Positions 7,350 through 14,475 of a DNA stretch of 21,411 bases are shown in pieces. A program made the translations under genes and the position numbers. The notes under the pieces were generated by a model. That model did not search any database and was not told the DNA's origin. It worked only from the letters and a program-made list of their open reading frames with translations. This stretch comes from Euryarchaeota archaeon UBA28 (GTDB taxonomy: Archaea; Thermoplasmatota; Poseidoniia; Poseidoniales; Thalassarchaeaceae): NCBI GenBank assembly GCA_002501605.1, contig DANW01000022.1, forward strand, positions 2,140 through 23,550, in the 5' to 3' direction. The first letter of the stretch is position 1; each line of letters starts with the position of its first letter.

Positions 7350-9095
7350 GTGAAGCTCATGAGAGATGATGTCGGCACACAAGTCATGGTTCTACTGCCC
7401 GACTATCCAAGCAGGGTAGTCAACGAGCATAGGGTACGAGTCGAGAAAATCGCTCTGCTGGGTCTTTTATCCATTATCTTAGGAGGGGCATGGTGGCTTT
7501 GGCCGGCAATTGATGGCCAAGATGAATTGTTCTCAAGATCAGGGCATGTTTTCTTACTATTCACAACCGCACTATTACTTTCAGACTTGATTGACTTCGG
7601 ACCTGTGGAGAGATCCAGAATTGGAATCGCATCAAACTTATTCTGGCCCAGTATAATTGCTCTCGCAGGAGCGGATTATACATCAACGGATGAACAAATC
7701 TCATCTGTATTGTTGACGATTATTGCAATCTCCTTGTGGATAACAACGAAATCAATTTTCAGCCATTCACTTTCGACTCGCAGACTAAGGGGCATTAGTA
7801 GCCTCGCTTCATTGGCTATAGCATTCGCCACATTAGTCGCATTAGACTCTAATATCTACGTCTGGGGACTGGTTCTGGCCTCTGTTTCGTACACGATGGT
7901 TCCAGATTTACTATCGAAAGATGAAATGCACCACATCAGGAAGGAGTTCTCAGAGAAGCTTGAGGAGGCTGAATTTTCAATGCTGAAATTGAGGTCAGAG
8001 AATACAGGACTGGAACAGCCAAATTCTCTATTGAAGAGTGCGAGAGAGATAGGCTGGAAAGATCCTCAAAAAGGCCTCCAGATAATTGAAGAAGCAGAGA
8101 GTGAGGCAAGGAGAATTATCGCCATATCTAACGATCTGGAAGAAATACAGAAAGACGCCCTCTCTTCAGTCGTAATGGCAGAGGAAATATCCGATATCGC
8201 AAAATCACCAAGGAAGGCATATGATATGGGATTGAGAGAGGCCGATTTGGGATCTTTGAGGGAGGCTGAAACCCTGTTCAGGACGGCCAAACTGAGGGCT
8301 CACAATATCATTGATAACTGGCAGGAGGCATGTGATTGTATTCAGAATGCCGAACAGAAGATCTCCGATATATCTGGACACTCAGCCGATAGCGTACTTA
8401 GCATGTTAGAAACGGCCAAGGAAGCATTAGAGTCAGAAGACCCCATTAGTGCTATTCAAATCGCCACTAATATCCCTGAACATATCAAGAGCCTTTCAGG
8501 ATTGGAAGTTGAGGCCACTAAGTCTCTCGAGGACGCTGAAAATGCGATAAAGTCACTGGAGGGTAACGTTGTTTCAAGATACTTGGAGATGATGAAAAAT
8601 TCCAGAACTGCATATGGGGAAGGAAACTATCCTCTCTCGAAGGGAATATCAGACAGCATCATCAGGGATGTAAGGGAGTCGTTAGAATCATCCAACGAGG
8701 TCACTAGGGCTCTTCGGCAAAGGAAGAAGCTGGAGGGCAGATTCCCTGAGTCTGGTAATTGGCAAGATAGATTGGATCTTGTAACACGATTACACGAGTC
8801 TTCGAGGTGGTCTGATGCTTCATCAGAGCTAAAATCTCTATTATCCGACCTCACCGTATTTGAATCAGAGGTATCAGATGCTAAAGAACTCCTTGACTTT
8901 GTCAACTCCGAGTGGAATGAGCTAAGCAAGAGGCTAGATTCCAGAGGAATAGGAATAGACTATCCGGATAGGGTTTCATGCCTTAGCTCTATAGCCAAGG
9001 CCGAGAGAAGCCTCTCCGAGGGGCAGGTTCAGGAATGCTTGAGAAATCTTGGAGTTGCAGACTCCCTGATGGAGAATCTGAGAAGGGAAATCTAG
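7350..9095 (+). CDS. Six-span membrane protein with long cytosolic helical (coiled-coil/TPR-like) tail
   Basis: I do not recognise a named family. Residues about 30-200 contain six hydrophobic helices (for example LLGLLSIILGGAWWLW, LLTIIAISLWITT, WGLVLASVSYTMV). Residues about 205-581 are highly charged and helical, with Ala/Glu/Leu-rich stretches such as EEAESEARR, LREAETLFRTAKLRA and SLEDAENAIKSLEG, suggesting repeated helical hairpins or coiled coils. An even number of spans and a basic N-terminus place both ends in the cytosol. The gene starts 16 bases after the surface-protein stop, so the two are likely co-transcribed; a link between the envelope and a cytosolic scaffold is an inference. 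The start is uncertain: GTG at 7350, ATG at 7359, and ATG at 7386 are all in frame, none with a strong ribosome site. Confidence 0.82.
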   Translation: MKLMRDDVGTQVMVLLPDYPSRVVNEHRVRVEKIALLGLLSIILGGAWWLWPAIDGQDELFSRSGHVFLLFTTALLLSDLIDFGPVERSRIGIASNLFWPSIIALAGADYTSTDEQISSVLLTIIAISLWITTKSIFSHSLSTRRLRGISSLASLAIAFATLVALDSNIYVWGLVLASVSYTMVPDLLSKDEMHHIRKEFSEKLEEAEFSMLKLRSENTGLEQPNSLLKSAREIGWKDPQKGLQIIEEAESEARRIIAISNDLEEIQKDALSSVVMAEEISDIAKSPRKAYDMGLREADLGSLREAETLFRTAKLRAHNIIDNWQEACDCIQNAEQKISDISGHSADSVLSMLETAKEALESEDPISAIQIATNIPEHIKSLSGLEVEATKSLEDAENAIKSLEGNVVSRYLEMMKNSRTAYGEGNYPLSKGISDSIIRDVRESLESSNEVTRALRQRKKLEGRFPESGNWQDRLDLVTRLHESSRWSDASSELKSLLSDLTVFESEVSDAKELLDFVNSEWNELSKRLDSRGIGIDYPDRVSCLSSIAKAERSLSEGQVQECLRNLGVADSLMENLRREI

Positions 9096-9112
9096 AGCTA
9101 GCCTAGATTTTT
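9088..9112 (+). terminator. Hairpin plus T-run after the surface-protein operon
   Basis: AAATCTAG (9088-9095, including the TAG stop) and CTAGATTT (9103-9110) are perfectly complementary 8-base arms around a 7-base loop that itself contains the palindrome GCTAGC. A run of five T covers 9108-9112. This looks like an intrinsic-type terminator closing the 4227-9095 unit, and an oligo-T tract alone can end archaeal transcripts. Because it is symmetric and sits just before the symporter, an operator role is the alternative. The stem is A/T-rich and would be only moderately stable. Confidence 0.45.
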
Positions 9113-9179
9113 CCAGAATATGTTAGTCATTAGCTCAATCCCATTATTGATAGTCAAGTGCCCCATGCACTACATCATC

Positions 9180-11267
9180 ATGGACCTAGTTCTAATTGGA
9201 TCTTTCATCCTATTCATGACTGCATTCGCGGGAATAGGTCTTGCTAGCATGCTGGTCAAGGAAGATACCACTGACGACTATCTGGTTGCAGGTAGGGGCA
9301 TGCACCCGGCATTGGCCGCCTTGTCGGCTGTGAGTACTTGGAACTCAGGATACATGTTCATTGGTTTCATTGGATTCACTTTCACTATGGGCTACTCCAT
9401 AGTTTGGATTGCATTTGGATCCATGGCAGGACAGATTGTGGCTTGGATTTGGTTGTATAAATTCATACAGGAGTCAGCAAATGAGCGAGGCCTCAGATCT
9501 CTCTCATCTCTTGTTTCAGAAGCAACTGGATCACCCGAGGCAAAGCTAGCAGCGATTCTATCCATCCTCTTTCTATCTGTTTACGCAGCTGCTCAATTAA
9601 CTAGTGGAGGAAAGGCTCTCTATGTCATGCTTGGATGGTCTGAAGCGATTGGGATCCTCATTGGGTTTGTATTGGTAGTAGCCTACTGCTATGCGGGTGG
9701 GATCAGGGCCTCGATATGGACCGACGCTGCTCAGTCAAGTGTCATGATTATTGGGTCCACATTACTTTGCTGGGTAGCTTTGGGAGAAATAGGAGGGTTT
9801 TCTGGCCTTCACTCAGGATTGGAGGTGCAGAATGCCAATTTGACCAGTATTGTACCTGCAGATCTAGGATTCGGCGTGACTCTTTGGGCATTTGCCTTCT
9901 TCCTTGGAGGACTTAGTGTAGCAGGTCAGCCTCAGGTAGTAACCAGAGTTATGACATTAGGGTCTGACAAGGATAGGAAGACTGCGATGCTGTGGTTCTT
10001 TGCCTGGCAGACCCCATTTCTGCTAATTATGACTATAATCGGACTATCAAGCAGGGTAGTTTTCACCGGTTCCGATTTCGATCCGGAACTTGGTCTCCCA
10101 ATGCTTGCAATGGAAACACTGGGGCCCTTTTGGGTCGGCTTGATTCTAGCCTCTATTTTTGCGGCAACCATGTCAACCGCAGACAGTCAAGTTTTGGCTT
10201 GTACTGCCGCATTTACAGACGACGTAATACCAGAAATAAGCCAAGACCACAAGAAAACAAAGTCAGTCACTCTAGGCGTGGCCGCTTTCGCCACCGCAAT
10301 ATCCATTTTTGGTCTCTACGTACCAGGGGGAGACTCTGTGTTCTCCCTAGTGGTTTTGGCAGTTTACGGACTGGGATCAATTTTTGTCCCTATTTTAATC
10401 ATCAGATGGGCCAAGTACGAGCCCGATACGACCCACACAATAGCAATGATGATAGCAGCCCTTACCGGAGTCATTGTATGGAGATTAATGGGCCTAAATG
10501 ATGAGGTTTTTGAGTCAATCCCCGGAATGGGTGCGGCGTTCCTAACTCACTTTGTTATGAATAAGGTACGTTTCCCAGAGCTTTCTCCCCTAGGCAGATA
10601 TGATTTCCCTGATAAGAGAAAAATCCGGGCTTTGGCCGCGGCTGTAATTATCCCATTTGGGGCCTTTGAAACAGCTTATGTTGTTTCAGGACCAGATTCC
10701 CCGAATTCCGATGGCGGAATCTCCGGAGATTGGATAGTCAGTGCTAATTTTGATAATGAGACTTTGGCAGATGGATTGGAATACGTAAACGACGGTGAAT
10801 CAACAGTCATTAATATGCATACAGACGCCGTAGAGGGCTCTGAAGATTTCAATATAGTAGGAGTAAGGGTAACTCTGCAGTATTCGGAAGATGAGTCCAG
10901 CTCTGGATTCGGGTGCGCTGTACCAGGTGCCTCCAACCCTGATCCAGATACTATAACTGGAACAATCTCCAATGACAAAATTAACGGCACAGCCAGCGGT
11001 CAAAACTCAGGAGGAGGGGACTCCTCTCATACAGTGGAAGTCGAGTGGTTCAACGAATCCCTGATAGGCAATGTCAGTGGGGTATCGAAATCAGATATTA
11101 TCGAGGGCTTGGAAGGCGGAGAAAACGGTCTTGGTTTGTATACCTTGGAATTAAGCGTCATAGTCGAGACAGGTGGAGGGCCTGGATGTTCACACACAGA
11201 TGAGGGCGAAGACATAGAGTATATTGTGGAGCTTGTCACATTGGATTACATGATACAACAGGCCTAG
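9180..11267 (+). CDS. Sodium:solute symporter with C-terminal extracytoplasmic domain
   Basis: This is a secondary transporter of the SSS family (PutP/PanF-like), using the sodium gradient to import a solute. The family's AGRGM motif near the N-terminus, SAVSTWNSGYMFIG in the first core helix, and the sodium-site stretch AATMSTADSQVLACTAAF are all present, with about 13 hydrophobic helices. The substrate cannot be told from sequence. Unusually, after a last hydrophobic segment (LAAAVIIPFGAFETAYVV) there are about 190 more residues (nt 10689-11264) that are acidic, Gly/Ser/Asn-rich and beta-like, with two Cys and several sequons (NETLAD, NESL, NVSG); the SSS core normally ends near the membrane. 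The ATG at 9180 gives the family-like start (MDLVLIG); upstream in-frame ATGs at 9120 and 9165 would add up to 20 residues. Confidence 0.9.
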   Translation: MDLVLIGSFILFMTAFAGIGLASMLVKEDTTDDYLVAGRGMHPALAALSAVSTWNSGYMFIGFIGFTFTMGYSIVWIAFGSMAGQIVAWIWLYKFIQESANERGLRSLSSLVSEATGSPEAKLAAILSILFLSVYAAAQLTSGGKALYVMLGWSEAIGILIGFVLVVAYCYAGGIRASIWTDAAQSSVMIIGSTLLCWVALGEIGGFSGLHSGLEVQNANLTSIVPADLGFGVTLWAFAFFLGGLSVAGQPQVVTRVMTLGSDKDRKTAMLWFFAWQTPFLLIMTIIGLSSRVVFTGSDFDPELGLPMLAMETLGPFWVGLILASIFAATMSTADSQVLACTAAFTDDVIPEISQDHKKTKSVTLGVAAFATAISIFGLYVPGGDSVFSLVVLAVYGLGSIFVPILIIRWAKYEPDTTHTIAMMIAALTGVIVWRLMGLNDEVFESIPGMGAAFLTHFVMNKVRFPELSPLGRYDFPDKRKIRALAAAVIIPFGAFETAYVVSGPDSPNSDGGISGDWIVSANFDNETLADGLEYVNDGESTVINMHTDAVEGSEDFNIVGVRVTLQYSEDESSSGFGCAVPGASNPDPDTITGTISNDKINGTASGQNSGGGDSSHTVEVEWFNESLIGNVSGVSKSDIIEGLEGGENGLGLYTLELSVIVETGGGPGCSHTDEGEDIEYIVELVTLDYMIQQA

Positions 11268-11305
11268 TCAAGAAACGGACAGAAGCCTTGCTAGAATCCA
11301 GACAC

Positions 11306-11315
11306 CTCTAAATAA
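11306..11315 (+). promoter_or_regulatory. TATA-like box upstream of the Cys-rich micro-ORF
   Basis: CTCTAAATAA at 11306-11315 resembles an archaeal TATA box and is centred about 25 bases before the ATG at 11336. Archaeal transcription usually begins about 25 bases downstream of the box centre, so this would give a leaderless mRNA beginning at or near that ATG. No Shine-Dalgarno site precedes either candidate ATG, which fits leaderless translation. No obvious purine-rich BRE is seen just upstream. Confidence 0.4.
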
Positions 11316-11335
11316 TGACTCTCTTTCCTACGTTT

Positions 11336-11401
11336 ATGCCATGTGAATGCTGTACCTGCGACCCCTGTGGACCAAGTTGCTCGTGTGATGGATGCTGTTA
11401 G
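11336..11401 (+). CDS. Cysteine-dense metallothionein-like micropeptide (21 aa; 28 aa from an upstream ATG)
   Basis: A short frame ends in TAG at 11399-11401. From the ATG at 11336 it encodes 21 residues, nine of them Cys, in the pattern CxCCxCxxCxxxCxCxxCC with only Pro, Glu, Thr, Asp, Gly and Ser between. An in-frame ATG at 11315 would add seven residues without Cys (MTLFPTF). CxC, CC and CxxC spacing with no aromatic residue in the core is the signature of metallothioneins and other soft-metal-binding peptides; fungal copper metallothioneins are of similar size. The ORF lies in the gap after the symporter, has a TATA-like box at the right distance and a T6 run 28 bases after its stop. The opposite strand reads only as a Thr/Ala-rich frame with no family likeness. 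Binding of zinc, copper or cadmium is inferred; no homologue is named. It is far too short for standard gene finding. Confidence 0.55.
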   Translation: MPCECCTCDPCGPSCSCDGCC

Positions 11402-11426
11402 GATTAGAACAAAGCTCTCCGGTATC

Positions 11427-11699
11427 CTATTTTTTACTCCTAACCTTACCGACTGATGATGTGAGATTTCTAGGCTCCCTACCTCTTGCAGCCAGAGAAA
11501 GAAACCACCATCCAACCGTAAGAAGAGCGGTAGACACCATCATGATTGTCCCTATCCACATCATTACATTTCCTTGGGTTACCGGCCAAGCCCAGTATGC
11601 GACCGACAGAACAACCACGACAAGCAGAATCCTGGATGCCTCACTAGGTGTTTTCCAACCCCTGTGATCTTTTCTGGGGGCCAACAAGTAGTCTAGCAC
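11427..11699 (-). CDS. Small two-span membrane protein of unknown function
   Basis: This 90-residue product is not recognised as a known family. It has a polar N-terminus (APRKDHRGWKTPSEA), a hydrophobic helix (LLVVVVLSVAYWAWPV), a short turn (TQGN), a second helix (MMWIGTIMMVSTALLTVGWWFL) and a strongly basic tail ending VRSKK, a typical helical hairpin with both ends inside. The frame starts at a GTG (11699), 45 bases after the amidohydrolase stop on the same strand, so it is probably the last gene of the FAH-AIM24-amidohydrolase unit. The hydrophobic pattern on this strand is more convincing than the plus-strand overlapping frame. No Shine-Dalgarno site is clear, so the start is tentative. 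Confidence 0.6.
   Translation of the reverse strand: MLDYLLAPRKDHRGWKTPSEASRILLVVVVLSVAYWAWPVTQGNVMMWIGTIMMVSTALLTVGWWFLSLAARGREPRNLTSSVGKVRSKK
11430..11435 (+). terminator. Oligo-T (T6) run downstream of the Cys-rich micro-ORF
   Basis: Six T at 11430-11435, 28 bases past the micro-ORF stop, could end its transcript, since archaeal RNA polymerase stops at oligo-T runs. The same bases encode the two C-terminal Lys codons of the convergent membrane protein, so the run may simply reflect coding. Confidence 0.3.
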
Positions 11700-11744
11700 A
11701 TGTGTCTACTAATGCCAGCACTTTTCAACGGCTGTTTCAATCCG

Positions 11745-13022
11745 TCATATCTCTGAGTAATAATCCTGAGCCGCCTCTTCAAGGTCAAGGGATACCCTTT
11801 CCTCATTGAGAGTAAGAGTCTTCCCCGATCTCCGGATTGCAAAACCATCGACAAAGACATCCAAGCATCTTGTTCCGGAGTAAATGAGATTTGAAATAAC
11901 CCTTCTACTACGTCTTCCTCTTGGGCGCATTCGAATATCGGCTAAGTCCCATGTGACCCAATCTGAAGACCCCTTTGTGGCAAGTTGCCAAGTCTCCACG
12001 GGGTCCAGTATTGTCGCATCCCAATGATCATGCCTCTGTATCAGACTCGCAGTCTTTGCCTCAGCCCTCATATCCAAGCCATTGTTACTGGCGGCCCCAT
12101 CAGTACCCAGTCTAACATCAACTCCCGCTTCAATCATGGCTGGATAGGACATAGTTCCGCCACAGGCTAGCTTCTGGTTAGATACCGGGCAGTGAACGGC
12201 GTGCGAATCGTTAGCTGCGAGAATCCTCATCTCCTTTTTGGTCACCCATCCACAGTGAGCGCAGACAGTCCCCTCGGTGAAATAATCGATCGAGTCCAGG
12301 TACTCAATAGGATACATCCCTGTCTTCTCATGGCACTCTGTCACTTCTTCTCTAGTCTCAGAGGTGTGGATATGCAATCTAGCACCCAGTTCTCTGGACA
12401 TCTCGCTGGCCTTTCTCAATACTTCTTCAGAGCATGTATAAACAGCATGTGTGGCAATCCCAATCTCTACCCTTCCAGAACCAAGAGGACCAGATCTAAT
12501 CATGCTCTCCAGCTCTCTAATGGCGTTTCCACTGTCTCCTTCTCCCTCTTCTGCCGGAGGCCAGTCGGTTGTCGGACCACAGACTATACCGCGTATCCCC
12601 GAATCAGCAACTATCGGTGCAATGGCTGAGGGGAAATGATACATATCGCATGCAAATGTTGTCCCACCTGAGATCATCTCTGCTACGGAGGCTCTAGTTC
12701 CTATCGATGCTAGCTCTGGAGTCAAATTCCTCTCACTTGGGAAAATGCTAGTCTGAAGCCAGTCCATCAGGGCCATACCTTCCCCCATACTCCTGTTGAG
12801 TGTCATTGGGAGGTGTGTGTGCCAATTTTGTAGGGACCTTGTAATCAGGAGTTCGCTCCCATCTATTACTTCGAGAACATCCTCATCGCCGATGCTTGGT
12901 GAGAAAGACCCGTCTTCATGAAGTAGGAAATCACCTTCTCTGACCACTCCGTCATGATCAATTAAGCGACTTCCAGTAACCCTTCGGGTACCAGAATCCA
13001 TGAGCATGCGAGAGGATGTCAC
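11745..13022 (-). CDS. Amidohydrolase, MtaD-like (methylthioadenosine/S-adenosylhomocysteine/5'-deoxyadenosine deaminase family)
   Basis: This is a metal-dependent amidohydrolase (425 residues) most like adenosine-derivative deaminases such as MtaD/DadD, which release ammonia from methylthioadenosine, S-adenosylhomocysteine or 5'-deoxyadenosine and so help recycle SAM by-products in the cytosol. Metal and catalytic motifs are in family order: NWHTH (H68, H70), GGTTFACDMY, HIHTSET (H219, E222), CAHCGW (H256), HAVHCPVSNQKLA (H277) and LGTDGAASNN (D308). TRZ/ATZ-type relatives such as guanine deaminase or chlorohydrolases are possible alternatives. The start is a GTG at 13022, directly against GAGGAG; ATGs at 13007 and 13001 are alternatives. 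It follows the AIM24-family gene by 18 bases, suggesting an operon, though no shared pathway is known. Confidence 0.87.
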   Translation of the reverse strand: MTSSRMLMDSGTRRVTGSRLIDHDGVVREGDFLLHEDGSFSPSIGDEDVLEVIDGSELLITRSLQNWHTHLPMTLNRSMGEGMALMDWLQTSIFPSERNLTPELASIGTRASVAEMISGGTTFACDMYHFPSAIAPIVADSGIRGIVCGPTTDWPPAEEGEGDSGNAIRELESMIRSGPLGSGRVEIGIATHAVYTCSEEVLRKASEMSRELGARLHIHTSETREEVTECHEKTGMYPIEYLDSIDYFTEGTVCAHCGWVTKKEMRILAANDSHAVHCPVSNQKLACGGTMSYPAMIEAGVDVRLGTDGAASNNGLDMRAEAKTASLIQRHDHWDATILDPVETWQLATKGSSDWVTWDLADIRMRPRGRRSRRVISNLIYSGTRCLDVFVDGFAIRRSGKTLTLNEERVSLDLEEAAQDYYSEI

Positions 13023-13040
13023 TCCTCAAGGTTATCATCA

Positions 13041-13751
13041 CTAGTTGCTTCTTGCAGTCGGCATGAAAGGTATCAATCTTGTCGCAAGGCTTTCCATATT
13101 TCTGGTCTGGATGTATACTTTACCGGAACCATTGAACTCCAAAACAATACCCTCTCCACCCAAGAGTGCGGACCCCATTCCTCCGACTTTGGACCCGTTG
13201 TAGGATAATCCGGAAGTAAACGCCACAACGTGGCCGTTGTCGACTACCACTGGATTGCCAGGAGAGACTTCTATTTCTTTGATTGCACCATATGAGGTAT
13301 AGAATACCTTACCTTCAACTCCTCTGGGAGTGTATGCTCTGAGGAAGAATGCCCCCTCTCTAGAAAACAGAGACTTCGCGCCTTGGAATTTTGTATCCGT
13401 GTCAACACTAGGGGTGCATGCCATGAATGCCCCCCCTTGCATGAAGAACTCCTCTCCGGGGGCCAAGTCGAACTCCTTTATGTCGCCCGGGGCGCTGGGG
13501 GCCAAAGATACCCATCCACCAGAGCCACCAGCTGTGTACGTATTCACGAAGAACGACTCCCCTCCGAATGCTGATTTGGCCATACTCTTCAGGAATCCAC
13601 CGATTCCTCCTCCGCCTCCCATTCCGGTCTTCATATCCACACCTCTTGATTGAGCCACCATAGCGCCTGGCTCCACCTTGAGGGACTCTCCGGGTCCTAA
13701 GTTGGCGGTCATTAGTGTAAAAGCGGGGCTGAACTCGTAGTCTACATCCAT
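13041..13751 (-). CDS. AIM24 / TIGR00266 family protein
   Basis: This 236-residue protein belongs to the AIM24/TIGR00266 family, widespread beta-rich proteins of unknown biochemical role (the yeast member is a mitochondrial inner-membrane protein). Family features are the opening with an LGPGESLKVEPGAMV block, the glycine-rich insert MGGGGGIGGFLKSMAKSAFGGESFF (given here only as its Gly-rich region at residues about 44-68), FDLAPGEEFFMQGGAFMA in mid-protein, and a late VVVDNGHVVAFTSGL. The ATG start at 13751 is clean. It is not predicted to carry a signal peptide. It lies 40 bases after the FAH-family gene and 18 bases before the amidohydrolase on the same strand. A role in membrane homeostasis is sometimes suggested for the family; nothing in this neighbourhood sharpens it. 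Confidence 0.9.
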   Translation of the reverse strand: MDVDYEFSPAFTLMTANLGPGESLKVEPGAMVAQSRGVDMKTGMGGGGGIGGFLKSMAKSAFGGESFFVNTYTAGGSGGWVSLAPSAPGDIKEFDLAPGEEFFMQGGAFMACTPSVDTDTKFQGAKSLFSREGAFFLRAYTPRGVEGKVFYTSYGAIKEIEVSPGNPVVVDNGHVVAFTSGLSYNGSKVGGMGSALLGGEGIVLEFNGSGKVYIQTRNMESLATRLIPFMPTARSN

Positions 13752-13791
13752 GAATGTCTGAACTACCGCGGAGTTTTCAAATTTGGGGGCT

Positions 13792-14391
13792 TCAAATCTT
13801 ACATTCTGCCTTGAGTTTACTGACTGTTTCTCCCTTAGAATTTTTCATCCATGCTTCGATGACATCTCCTTCTTTCATCGGACCTACCCCCTCGGGTGTC
13901 CCAGTCCACACCAAATCCCCGGGACTTAGTCCATACCAGTTTCTCAGATGCGACATTATCGAATCCAGCGAATGAACCATTAGATCCGTATTCGCCTGTT
14001 GCTTGACTTCACCATTTATCGATAACCCAATCTCCATTATCCCAGGCTCCCATGAGGTCCATGTTCCAAGTACAGCTGACCCTCTGAAACCCTTTCCTTC
14101 AAGCCAAGGCCAGCCTTTCTCCTTCGCCAAAGTCTGACGAGTTCTATTCGTAGTATCGCAGCCGACACACATCTCCATCGGCTCTAGGTTATCCCCCAAT
14201 CTGACCACCATCTCTACTTCGTAGTCAATATGTTCATCAGCCAAAAGACAAATCACATTCTTCCCTTCACTATCTGATTCCACATGCGATGTGGGAGGCA
14301 TGAGGAAAAAACGAGGATAGTCAGTCACATCACCCTTGATTTCCTTAGCGTGCCCAGCATAGTTTCTGAATACGGCCCAGCCGACAGTCAT
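13792..14391 (-). CDS. Fumarylacetoacetate hydrolase (FAH) family protein, YcgM/FAHD1-like
   Basis: This is a metal-dependent hydrolase or decarboxylase of beta-dicarbonyl compounds (FAHD1/YcgM group: acylpyruvate hydrolase or oxaloacetate decarboxylase). Motifs are FRNYAGHAKE at the N-terminus, IDYEVEMVVRLG with the two Glu metal ligands, GCDTTNRTRQ with the third acidic ligand, INGEVKQQANT and SPGDLVWTGTPEGVGPM. The usual KxFD motif reads KGFRG, so a commonly conserved Asp is Arg. The start is chosen as the ATG at 14391 (199 residues), because GAGGG lies just ahead and a TATA-like stretch (TTTTATC, plus-strand 14428-14434) is about 40 bases upstream. A longer frame from a GTG at 14415 gives 207 residues. 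It is the first gene of the minus-strand unit. The true substrate is unknown. Confidence 0.88.
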   Translation of the reverse strand: MTVGWAVFRNYAGHAKEIKGDVTDYPRFFLMPPTSHVESDSEGKNVICLLADEHIDYEVEMVVRLGDNLEPMEMCVGCDTTNRTRQTLAKEKGWPWLEGKGFRGSAVLGTWTSWEPGIMEIGLSINGEVKQQANTDLMVHSLDSIMSHLRNWYGLSPGDLVWTGTPEGVGPMKEGDVIEAWMKNSKGETVSKLKAECKI

Positions 14392-14427
14392 AACCCTCGC
14401 AATACCTACAACCACATTATTACATCG

Positions 14428-14434
14428 ATAAAAC
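14428..14434 (-). promoter_or_regulatory. TATA-like element for the FAH-AIM24-amidohydrolase unit
   Basis: GTTTTAT on the minus strand (plus 14428-14434) lies in the 60-84 base divergent spacer between this unit and the dnaJ-like gene, centred about 40 bases before the ATG at 14391. Transcription from it would begin near 14405, leaving a leader of roughly a dozen bases with a GAGGG ribosome site. It is a weak match and is called on position and A/T content only. Confidence 0.25.
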
Positions 14435-14475
14435 TCTCAGCAGGTTGAAGAGACCCGCTACACCGACTGACCCTG

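Noticed and set aside
9992..10501. 169-aa plus-strand frame inside the symporter
   Set aside because: It is out of phase with an intact SSS core and rich in Arg/Ser/Asn without domain motifs.
11291..11515. 74-aa minus-strand frame opposite the Cys-rich ORF
   Set aside because: It overlaps the two-span membrane gene out of phase, and the part facing the Cys-rich ORF is a Thr/Ala-rich mirror of the Cys codons without domain or membrane character. It remains the main competing reading of that DNA.
11392..11667. 91-aa plus-strand frame opposite the two-span protein
   Set aside because: The minus-strand frame has the cleaner helical-hairpin pattern and operon position; the plus frame looks like its shadow.
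12192..12629. 145-aa plus-strand frame
   Set aside because: It lies wholly antisense to the amidohydrolase, whose catalytic motifs are intact; no family resemblance.
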